This document shows positions 1 through 5,238 of a stretch of 6,959 nucleotides of DNA, one piece after another. Made by a program: the position numbers and the translations under genes. The notes beneath the pieces are model-generated. The model had not been told where the DNA came from. It was given only the letters and a program-made list of their open reading frames with translations, and did no database searches. How positions within the stretch are numbered: position 1 is the first letter of the stretch; every line of letters begins with the position of its first letter. The stretch is from CAZBWP01 sp964630265 (GTDB taxonomy: Bacteria > Pseudomonadota > Alphaproteobacteria > Rhodospirillales > Defluviicoccaceae), in the NCBI GenBank assembly GCA_964630265.1, contig CAZVRW010000103.1:1-6959 (forward strand), given 5' to 3'.

Positions 1-302
1 ACCGCCATCATCGCCTCCAGCCGGCGCAGATAGCGGTCGGTGCGCCAGTCCTTGGCCAGTTCGACGCAGGCGCGCAGCAGCTGGCCGCGATACTGGTCGA
101 GCTTGCCCTCCAGGCGCTCGAACAGGGTGAAGGCATCGGCGGTCGCACCGGCGAACCCGGCGACCACGTTGCCGTCGGCGAGCCGGCGCACCTTGCGGGC
201 ATTGGACTTGATGATCGTGTTGCCGAGGCTGACCTGCCCGTCGCCGGCAACGACCACGCGGTCGCCCTTGCGGACCGAGAGGATCGTCGTGCCGTGCCAC
301 AT
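1..302 (-). CDS. hslV: HslV, peptidase subunit of the HslVU (ClpQY) protease; N-terminal part, cut by the window edge
   Basis: HslV forms a cytoplasmic double-hexamer threonine protease that degrades unfolded and regulatory proteins handed over by the ATPase HslU. The reverse strand from the ATG at 302 reads MWHGTTILSVRKGDRVVVAG, followed by DGQVS, NTIIKSNARKVRRL, GFAGATADAFTLFERLE, and LLRACVELAKDWRTDRYLRR, an almost canonical HslV N-terminus. The first Thr after Gly4 (residue 5) should become the catalytic N-terminal Thr after removal of the short MWHG propeptide. About 100 of the usual 175-185 codons are present and the rest lies left of base 1. ATG 302 is the only ATG/GTG/TTG start I see in this frame just upstream, although its Shine-Dalgarno is weak (GGCGGG close to the start). 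hslU would be expected next, outside the window. The gene diverges from hisB. Identification is secure; the exact start is slightly less so. Confidence 0.95.
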   Translation of the reverse strand, partial: MWHGTTILSVRKGDRVVVAGDGQVSLGNTIIKSNARKVRRLADGNVVAGFAGATADAFTLFERLEGKLDQYRGQLLRACVELAKDWRTDRYLRRLEAMMA

Positions 303-388
303 CGGCCCGCCGTCGGATGCCGGACCGTCGAAACCGGGGGAAGCGAAAGGAGACAGGGGCAGGCACTCCAGGTCCGAACGACCCCCGC

Positions 389-417
389 GATGTAGGCGGA
401 TGACCGGGAGCGGTCAA
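389..417 (-). promoter_or_regulatory. candidate hslV promoter (CTTGACC / 17 bp / TACATC), possibly read by the heat-shock sigma factor
   Basis: On the minus strand a -35 element TTGACC (417 to 412) is followed by a 17-bp spacer and TACATC (394 to 389). This gives a predicted transcript start near 382 and a leader of about 80 nt before hslV. TTGAC plus a 17-bp spacer fits housekeeping sigma factors. The extended forms CTTGAC and CCTACATCG also partly match the alphaproteobacterial RpoH pattern (CTTGAC, CYTATNT), with one mismatch in the -10 core. hslV is classically heat-shock induced, which fits, but which sigma factor is used is inference. Confidence 0.5.
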
Positions 418-483
418 GCGCCGGCCCGGCCGACAGCGTATTCCCTCGGCGCGCTTCGAGGCCCTCTGTGCGTTTCGGGGCCC

Positions 484-513
484 TTGGCGCGTGCCGGGGC
501 TTCCTGCTACAAG
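484..513 (+). promoter_or_regulatory. candidate promoter of the his operon (TTGGCG / 18 bp / TACAAG)
   Basis: TTGGCG at 484-489 is followed after 18 bp by TACAAG at 508-513, placing the predicted transcript start near 520, about 25 nt before the hisB ATG. The Shine-Dalgarno AGGAG at 531-535 would fall inside this short leader. The TTG-rich -35, GC-rich spacer and weak TA-containing -10 are common in high-GC alphaproteobacteria. Both hexamers are imperfect, so this is a plausible but unproven assignment. Confidence 0.4.
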
Positions 514-544
514 ATGTGCCGCGCACGATGAGGAGCCCGCCGCC

Positions 545-1144
545 ATGCGGACCGCTACGGTGGATCGCAAGACCCATGAGACCGATATCACCGTGACCGT
601 CGACCTGGACGGCCAGGGGCGGTCGGCGGTGGCGACGGGCATCGGCTATCTCGACCACATGCTCGACCAGCTGGCCCGCCACAGTCTAATCGACCTCGAT
701 GTCCGGGCGACGGGGGACCTGCACATCGACGGTCATCACACCACGGAGGATACCGGCATCGCCATCGGCGCAGCCATCGCCCAGGCGCTCGGCGACCGGC
801 GTGGCATCCGCCGCTTCGGCGCGGCGCTGTCGGTGATGGACGAGACGCTGGCCCGCGTCGTCCTCGATGTCTCGGGCCGGCCAATGCTGGTCTGGAACGT
901 CCGCTTCGGACAGCCGCGCCTCGGCGACCTGGACACGGAGCTGGTCGGCCATTGGTTCCAGGCGTTTGCCCAGCACGCCGGCATGACGCTGCACGTCGAG
1001 CTGCTGTCCGGGCAGAACAATCACCACATCTGCGAGGCCTGCTTCAAGGGGCTGGCGCGCGCCTTGCGGGAGGCCGTGGAGATCGATCCGCGCCGGGCCG
1101 GCACCGTGCCGTCGACCAAGGGCGTGCTCGGCGGAACGTTGTAG
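545..1144 (+). CDS. hisB: imidazoleglycerol-phosphate dehydratase (monofunctional HisB)
   Basis: HisB removes water from imidazole glycerol phosphate to give imidazole acetol phosphate, the sixth step of histidine synthesis. It is a cytoplasmic, Mn-dependent enzyme. The 199-residue product has the normal length of a monofunctional dehydratase, with no HisN-type phosphatase domain. Family signatures are GYLDHML (residues 34-40), DGHHTTEDTGI (62-72) and NNHHICEACFKGL (158-170). The metal-binding His and Glu residues are visible as H38, H64/H65, E68, H160/H161 and E164. The frame is open further upstream, to an ATG at 491, but ATG 545 is chosen because AGGAG (531-535) lies 9 nt before it and the protein then starts in the usual place (MRTATVDRKTHETDI). 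It is the first gene of the plus-strand run, 43 bp ahead of the DUF2628 gene. Confidence 0.97.
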   Translation: MRTATVDRKTHETDITVTVDLDGQGRSAVATGIGYLDHMLDQLARHSLIDLDVRATGDLHIDGHHTTEDTGIAIGAAIAQALGDRRGIRRFGAALSVMDETLARVVLDVSGRPMLVWNVRFGQPRLGDLDTELVGHWFQAFAQHAGMTLHVELLSGQNNHHICEACFKGLARALREAVEIDPRRAGTVPSTKGVLGGTL

Positions 1145-1187
1145 ACCCAGGCAAACCAGCCTCAAGAGGACGAAGAGCCCTGACACC

Positions 1188-1586
1188 ATGCGTTTCTATA
1201 CCGTTCATCTCCGCCGACGCGGGCGGGCGCGCCACACCGACTCGGACCTGATCCTCGTTGCCGAGGGCTTCAACTGGGCGGCCGCGTTGGTCTCCGTGCT
1301 CTGGGCGCTCTGGTGCCGGCTCTGGTGGCTTGCGTTGGCGTTCATGGCCCTGCAGATTGGCCTCGAGGCGGCGCTCGCCGCCGTCGACGCAGGAACCGGA
1401 TCCCGCGTCGTCGCCGCCGTGGCGTTGGCGCTCGTGATTGGCGTGTTCGCCAACGACGGCCGACGGCTGGAACTCGCCGGTCGGGGCTTCGAGATGCTGG
1501 GTGTCGTCGGTGCGCCCGGCCGCGCGGCGGCCGAGCAACGGCTCTTCGATCTGCGCCCCGACCTTGTTGAGGAGATGCGGGCGTGA
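1188..1586 (+). CDS. DUF2628-type small membrane protein embedded in the his operon
   Basis: This 132-residue protein of unknown function resembles the DUF2628 family as I recall it: an N-terminal MRFYTVHL, then EGFNW (26-30), a tryptophan-rich VLWALWCRLWWLAL (37-50), and a C-terminal ANDGRRLELAGRGF (88-101). Hydrophobic stretches at about 31-66 and 72-88 suggest two or three inner-membrane segments. The charged tail from about 110 (APGRAAAEQRLFDLRPDL) looks cytoplasmic. The ATG at 1188 has GAAGAG 10 nt upstream. The stop overlaps the hisH GTG by 4 bp (GTGA), so it is probably translationally coupled to hisH. Related genes occur between hisB and hisH in other alphaproteobacteria, to my knowledge. 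No catalytic motif is apparent, and a role in histidine synthesis is only suggested by position. Confidence 0.85.
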   Translation: MRFYTVHLRRRGRARHTDSDLILVAEGFNWAAALVSVLWALWCRLWWLALAFMALQIGLEAALAAVDAGTGSRVVAAVALALVIGVFANDGRRLELAGRGFEMLGVVGAPGRAAAEQRLFDLRPDLVEEMRA

Positions 1587-2224
1587 GCGTTGTCATCATT
1601 GACTACGGGTCGGGCAATCTGCGATCCGCGGCCAAGGCATTCGCGCGCGCCGTCGGCGAGGCGGGCCTGTCGGGCTCGGTGGTCGTCACCCGGGATCCGA
1701 AGGACCTGGCGACCGCCAGTCACGTGGTCCTGCCGGGCGTCGGCGCCTTCGCCGACTGTTTTCGCGGCCTCGCGTCACTCCCCGGCATGGTCGAGGCGCT
1801 GGAGGCCGCGGTGATCCACGACGGCCGGCCGTTTCTCGGCATCTGCGTCGGCATGCAGATGATGGCCACCATCGGCCGCGAGCACGGAGATCATCCGGGT
1901 CTCGACTGGATCGCCGGCGAGGTCACGCCGCTGCAACCGCACGACGCCCTGAAGGTGCCGCAGATGGGCTGGAACGCCCTGGACGTGTCGGCCACGGAGC
2001 ATCCGTTCTTCGTCGACGTGCCCTCCGGCGCGCACGCCTATTTCGTCCACAGCTACAGCTTCCAGGCCGTCGATCCGGGGCACGTGCTGGCCACCGTCGA
2101 CTACGGCGGCCCGATCACCGCGGTGATCGGCCGCGACAACCTGCTCGGGACACAATTCCACCCCGAAAAGAGCCAAGCCGTCGGTCTGCGCCTCATCACC
2201 AACTTTCTGCGGTGGCGTCCATGA
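1583..2224 (+). CDS. hisH: imidazole glycerol phosphate synthase, glutamine amidotransferase subunit HisH
   Basis: HisH is a class I glutaminase that releases ammonia from glutamine and channels it to HisF, which uses it to cleave PRFAR. The 213-residue protein begins IIDYGSGNLRS (5-15) and has the oxyanion-strand motif LPGVGAF (50-56). The nucleophile elbow GICVGMQ (86-92) carries C88, and FHPEKS (192-197) carries H193 and E195, completing the Cys-His-Glu triad. The start is GTG at 1583, overlapping the previous stop (TGA 1584-1586), with GAGGAG at 1569-1574 eight bases upstream. The in-frame product then has standard length and N-terminus. Its own stop overlaps the hisA ATG (ATGA at 2221-2224). 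It acts as a heterodimer with the HisF encoded two genes downstream. Confidence 0.97.
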   Translation: MSVVIIDYGSGNLRSAAKAFARAVGEAGLSGSVVVTRDPKDLATASHVVLPGVGAFADCFRGLASLPGMVEALEAAVIHDGRPFLGICVGMQMMATIGREHGDHPGLDWIAGEVTPLQPHDALKVPQMGWNALDVSATEHPFFVDVPSGAHAYFVHSYSFQAVDPGHVLATVDYGGPITAVIGRDNLLGTQFHPEKSQAVGLRLITNFLRWRP

Positions 2225-2955
2225 ACTTCTACCCCGCGATCGACTTGAAGGACGGTCGATGCGTGCGTCTCGTTCGCGGCGACATGGAGACCGCCACGGT
2301 GTTCAACGACGACCCGGCCGAACAGGCCGTCGCGTTCGAAAACGCCGGCTGTCAGTGGCTGCACGTGGTGGACCTGGACGGCGCCTTCGCCGGCCGGCCG
2401 GTGAACACCGGCGCGGTGCGGGCGATCCTCGCCGCCACCGGCCTCAAGGTGCAGCTCGGCGGCGGCATCCGCACCATGGAGATGGTCGAGCAGTGGCTGC
2501 ACGCCGGCCTGCACCGGGTGATTCTCGGCACCGCCGCGGTCAACGATCCGCGCTTCGTCCACGAAGCCTGTCGGGCGTTTCCCGGCCGGGTCGCCATCGG
2601 CGTCGATGCCCGCGACGGTTGGGTGGCGGTCGACGGCTGGGCCGATACGACCGAGGTCTCTGCCCTGCAGGTGGCGCTGCGCTTCGAGGAGGATGGGCCG
2701 GCGGCGATCGTCTACACCGACATCAGCCGCGACGGCACCATGGCGGGCCCCAACGTCTCGGCGACGGTGACCCTGGCTCGCGCCATCGACACGCCGGTCA
2801 TCCTCTCCGGCGGCGTCTCCTCCATGGCGGATCTGATGGAGATCAAGGAACAGGGAACCGGCGTGCTGGAAGGCGTCATCTGCGGGCGCGCGCTGTACGA
2901 AGGCGCGATCGACGCCGGCGCGGCGGTGGCCCTGCTCGCCGCCAAGGTCGAGTGA
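2221..2955 (+). CDS. hisA: ProFAR isomerase HisA (phosphoribosylformimino-AICAR-P isomerase)
   Basis: HisA carries out the Amadori rearrangement of ProFAR to PRFAR, the substrate of HisF. The 244-residue protein is a (beta/alpha)8 barrel made of two half-barrels. The catalytic Asp of the first half is D8 in PAIDLKDG, and that of the second half is D129 in GVDARDG. The paired phosphate-binding regions LGGGIR (79-84) and LSGGVSS are present, as is YTDISRDGT (165-173). A GTG at 2212 would add three residues. ATG 2221 is preferred because it forms the ATGA overlap with the hisH stop and gives the conserved start MNFYPAIDL. The stop at 2953-2955 is 4 bp before hisF. HisA and HisF are ancient paralogues, and their similar motifs here reflect that. 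Confidence 0.97.
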   Translation: MNFYPAIDLKDGRCVRLVRGDMETATVFNDDPAEQAVAFENAGCQWLHVVDLDGAFAGRPVNTGAVRAILAATGLKVQLGGGIRTMEMVEQWLHAGLHRVILGTAAVNDPRFVHEACRAFPGRVAIGVDARDGWVAVDGWADTTEVSALQVALRFEEDGPAAIVYTDISRDGTMAGPNVSATVTLARAIDTPVILSGGVSSMADLMEIKEQGTGVLEGVICGRALYEGAIDAGAAVALLAAKVE

Positions 2956-2959
2956 CCCG

Positions 2960-3730
2960 ATGCTGAAGGCACGGATCATTCCCTGCCTCGACGTGGATCG
3001 GGGCCGCGTGGTCAAGGGCGTGCGCTTCGTCGACCTGATCGATGCCGGCGATCCGGTGGAGCAGGCGCGGATCTATGACGACGCGGGCGCGGACGAGTTG
3101 TGCTTCCTTGACATCACCGCCAGCCACGAGAACCGCGACACCATCTACAGCGTCGTATCGCGCACCGCCGAGCAATGCTTCATGCCACTCACCGTCGGCG
3201 GCGGCGTTCGCTCCCTGGAGGATATTCGCAAGCTGCTGCTCGCCGGCGCCGACAAGGTTTCGATCAACACCGCCGCCGTGCAACGGCCCGAGTTCGTCAA
3301 GGAGGCCGCCGAGAAGTTCGGCAGCCAGTGCATCGTCGTCTCGGTGGACGCCAAGTCGACAGGCCCCGACCGGTTCGAGATCTTCACCCACGGCGGGCGC
3401 CGCGGCACCGGGATCGACGCTGTCGACTGGGCGAAGCGCATGGCGGCCTATGGCGCCGGCGAGCTGCTGCTCACCTCCATGGACCGGGACGGAACCAAGC
3501 TCGGCTTCGACATCCCGCTGACCCGGGCCATTGCCGATGCCGTCACCGTGCCGGTGATCGCATCGGGCGGCGTCGGCACGCTGGAGCATCTCGTCGAAGG
3601 CGTGCGCGACGGCCACGCCGCGGCGGTTCTGGCGGCCTCGATCTTTCATTTCGGTACCTTCACCATCGCCGAGGCCAAGGCCTACATGGGCGCGCACGAC
3701 GTGCCGGTGCGCCAGGTGACCACCCTCTGA
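2960..3730 (+). CDS. hisF: imidazole glycerol phosphate synthase, cyclase subunit HisF
   Basis: HisF takes PRFAR plus ammonia from HisH and yields imidazole glycerol phosphate and AICAR, the latter returning to purine synthesis. The 256-residue (beta/alpha)8 barrel has the canonical start MLKARIIPCLDVDRGRVVKG with catalytic D11, and VVSVDAK with catalytic D130. The phosphate-binding loops VGGGVRS (79-85) and SGGVGT are present, along with LLLTSMDRDGTKLGFD. Length and end (HDVPVRQVTTL) are typical of the family. The gene starts 4 bp after the hisA stop, and its TGA shares one base with the hisE ATG (TGATG at 3728-3732), arguing for coupled translation. No unusual substitutions are seen at key positions. 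Confidence 0.98.
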   Translation: MLKARIIPCLDVDRGRVVKGVRFVDLIDAGDPVEQARIYDDAGADELCFLDITASHENRDTIYSVVSRTAEQCFMPLTVGGGVRSLEDIRKLLLAGADKVSINTAAVQRPEFVKEAAEKFGSQCIVVSVDAKSTGPDRFEIFTHGGRRGTGIDAVDWAKRMAAYGAGELLLTSMDRDGTKLGFDIPLTRAIADAVTVPVIASGGVGTLEHLVEGVRDGHAAAVLAASIFHFGTFTIAEAKAYMGAHDVPVRQVTTL

Positions 3731-4074
3731 TGGCGGTCGCGGACGTCCCCCTCGACGCGCGGGTCCTGGACCGCCTGTACGACGTCATCGACGGCCGCCG
3801 CGGCGGCGATCCCGCAGCCTCCTACACGTCGAAACTTCTGGCGCGCGGCCCCGCCGGCGTTGCCCGCAAGGTCGGCGAGGAAGCGGTCGAGACGGTGATC
3901 GCCGCCTGTTCCGAAGAGCCGTCGCAGCTCGCCGCCGAAAGCGCCGACCTGCTCTACCATCTGCTGGTGCTGTGGGCCGCCGCCGGTGTCGCGCCCAGCG
4001 ACGTCTGGGGTGAATTGGCGCGGCGCGAGGGCACCTCCGGTCTCGCCGAGAAAGCCGCCCGATCGAAGGAGTGA
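3730..4074 (+). CDS. hisE: phosphoribosyl-ATP pyrophosphatase HisE
   Basis: HisE hydrolyses phosphoribosyl-ATP to phosphoribosyl-AMP and pyrophosphate, the second step of the pathway. It is a small all-alpha, MazG-like enzyme. The 114-residue product has SYTSKLLARG (31-40), KVGEEAVETVIAA (47-59) and ESADLLYHLLVLW (70-82). The acidic Mg-binding residues E50, E51, E54, E70 and D73 are in place. There is no fused HisI cyclohydrolase domain, so the next step must be encoded elsewhere. The ATG at 3730 overlaps the hisF stop by one base and has AGGTGA (3714-3719) 10 nt upstream. A long frame upstream of this ATG, running inside hisF, is a shadow and not an N-terminal extension. The tail of the gene (GAGTGAGGAG) supplies the Shine-Dalgarno of the next gene. 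Confidence 0.96.
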   Translation: MAVADVPLDARVLDRLYDVIDGRRGGDPAASYTSKLLARGPAGVARKVGEEAVETVIAACSEEPSQLAAESADLLYHLLVLWAAAGVAPSDVWGELARREGTSGLAEKAARSKE

Positions 4075-4083
4075 GGAGCAGCC

Positions 4084-4452
4084 ATGGCCTATGATGACGG
4101 CAACGTATTCGCCAAGATCCTGCGCGGCGAAATTCCCTGCAACAAGGTCTACGAGGACGAGTACGCGCTCGCCTTTCACGACATCAGCCCCAAGGCGCCC
4201 GTGCACGTTTTGGTGATTCCGAAGGGGCCATACGTCGCCATGGACGACTTCACCCGCGATGCGCCGCCGGAACTGGTCACCGGCTTCTTCCGTGCGATCG
4301 GCGAAACGGCGCGGCGGCTCGGCGTCGTCGACGGCGGCTACCGCATCGTCTGCAACTCCGGCGCGCACGCCCATCAGGAGGTGATGCACGTGCACATGCA
4401 CATCTTCGCCGGCCGCGACCTGGGCGGCATGATCAAGACGTTCCATGACTGA
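4084..4452 (+). CDS. HIT-family (HinT-like) nucleotide phosphoramidase/hydrolase
   Basis: HIT proteins cleave nucleoside phosphoramidates or adenylylated substrates through a covalent nucleotidyl-histidine. The 122-residue product opens with NVFAKILRGEIPCNKVYEDE (7-26) and AFHDISPKAPVHVLVIPK (30-47). It carries the histidine triad in HVHMHIFAGRDLG (102-114): H102, H104 and H106, with H104 the expected nucleophile. Length matches bacterial HinT, so I favour that subgroup over GalT or Ap4A hydrolase relatives. The residues before the triad, GAHAHQEVMH, have a His where many relatives have Gly or Asn, which is probably tolerated. ATG 4084 has TGAGGAG (4072-4078) 5 nt upstream, and that sequence overlaps the hisE stop. 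A HIT gene just after hisE recurs in alphaproteobacteria as I recall. A direct role in histidine synthesis is not established. Confidence 0.94.
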   Translation: MAYDDGNVFAKILRGEIPCNKVYEDEYALAFHDISPKAPVHVLVIPKGPYVAMDDFTRDAPPELVTGFFRAIGETARRLGVVDGGYRIVCNSGAHAHQEVMHVHMHIFAGRDLGGMIKTFHD

Positions 4453-5212
4453 CCCGTCGGCGATCCCGGCGGCGATCCCCGCAGCGTCGCCGTCGTTGCT
4501 GTTCGGCAAGCCGATCCCGCCGACCGAACGGCTGATCGTCGCCCTCGACCTTGCGGATGCGGAACGGGCGCGGACGCTGGTGGAGCGCCTGGGCGAGACC
4601 GTCGTCTTCTACAAGCTTGGCCTCGAGCTGTTCATGGCCGGGGGTTATTTCGAATTGCTGGACTGGCTCCGGGCGCGCGGCTGCAAGGTGTTCGTCGACC
4701 TCAAGTTCTTCGATGTGCCGCAGACGGTGGGCGCGGCGGTCGCCCGGTTGGCCGAGCGCGGCGCCGACCTGGCGACGGTGCACGGCAACGACGCCATCCT
4801 GGAAGCCGCCGTCGCCGCCCGGCGCGACGTCAAGATCCTCGCCGTCACCGTGCTGACCAGCCTGGACGCCGGCGACATCGCCGCACTCGGCTTTCAGACG
4901 GACGTGCGCTCGCTGGTGTTGTCGCGCGCCCGCCGGGCCTTGGCCATCGGCTGCGACGGCGTCGTCTCGTCGGGCCTGGAGGCGCCGGACATCCGGGCGG
5001 ACCTGGGCGAGAAGCTGCTGATCGTCGTGCCCGGCATCCGCCCGGTGATCAACAGGCCGGCCGATGACCAGAAACGCACCGTGGACGTGGAGGACGCCTT
5101 CCGGGCCGGCGCCGATTACATCGTCGTCGGCCGGCCGATCCATGCCGCCGCCGATCCCGCCGCCGCCGCCGCCGCCATCCGGGCCCGCATCGCCGCGCTG
5201 TTCGCGGGGTGA
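4445..5212 (+). CDS. pyrF: orotidine 5'-phosphate decarboxylase
   Basis: PyrF decarboxylates OMP to UMP, the final step of de novo pyrimidine synthesis, as a cytoplasmic homodimeric (beta/alpha)8 barrel. Signatures in order are RLIVALDL (29-36), VFYKLGLELF (54-63), the catalytic DLKFFDVPQTV (85-95: D85, K87, D90), then VPGIRP and DQKRTVDVEDAFRAGADYIV. K57 and D35 are the expected substrate contacts. At 255 residues it is longer than the usual 230-240. The excess is an Ala/Pro/Ser-rich N-terminal extension (residues 1-25) and a poly-Ala C-terminal helix. ATG 4445 overlaps the HIT stop by 8 bp. No strong Shine-Dalgarno is seen, so translation may depend on coupling. No downstream ATG precedes the core, although a non-ATG start nearer residue 20 is possible. 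It is last in the run and convergent with the BON gene, 26 bp apart. Confidence 0.96.
   Translation: MTDPSAIPAAIPAASPSLLFGKPIPPTERLIVALDLADAERARTLVERLGETVVFYKLGLELFMAGGYFELLDWLRARGCKVFVDLKFFDVPQTVGAAVARLAERGADLATVHGNDAILEAAVAARRDVKILAVTVLTSLDAGDIAALGFQTDVRSLVLSRARRALAIGCDGVVSSGLEAPDIRADLGEKLLIVVPGIRPVINRPADDQKRTVDVEDAFRAGADYIVVGRPIHAAADPAAAAAAIRARIAALFAG
5159..5176 (+). repeat. (GCC)6 microsatellite in the 3' end of pyrF
   Basis: Six perfect GCC triplets encode six consecutive alanines. A further GCC triplet run at 5144-5152 lies just upstream, separated by GATCCC. Triplet slippage would change the Ala count without a frameshift. It probably reflects GC-rich alanine codon use in the terminal helix and not a selected switch. 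Confidence 0.8.
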
Positions 5213-5238
5213 CGGCAAACCTCCTCGATCGGAGCCTC

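Larger units (their letters stand above)
303..544. other. divergent intergenic region between hslV and hisB
   Basis: These 242 bp separate the divergent hslV and hisB starts. I find one promoter-like pair per direction and short GC-rich inverted repeats, but no uridine-tract terminator. No histidine leader peptide with a run of His codons is seen before hisB, so classical attenuation is not supported. Open frames crossing the region in several phases lack homology I can recognise and look like GC-rich shadows. I see no small gene here that I would defend. Confidence 0.7.

Noticed and set aside
303..544. Histidine leader-peptide attenuator upstream of hisB
   Set aside because: No short frame with consecutive His codons and no terminator/antiterminator pair was seen before hisB.
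2101..3015. Long minus-strand open frame (about 304 codons) opposite hisH and hisA
   Set aside because: It covers two well-conserved enzymes on the other strand, and its translation is low-complexity Arg/Gly/Ala/His, typical of an antisense shadow.
3175..3729. In-frame upstream extension of hisE inside hisF
   Set aside because: The translation is Arg-rich and unrelated to HisE. The HisE core starts at ATG 3730, which overlaps the hisF stop and has a Shine-Dalgarno.
5193..5234. Intrinsic terminator between pyrF and the BON gene
   Set aside because: Only short stems are found (CCGCG/CGCGG at 5193-5207, CTCC/GGAG at 5221-5234) with no T-run on either strand, which is not enough to call a terminator.
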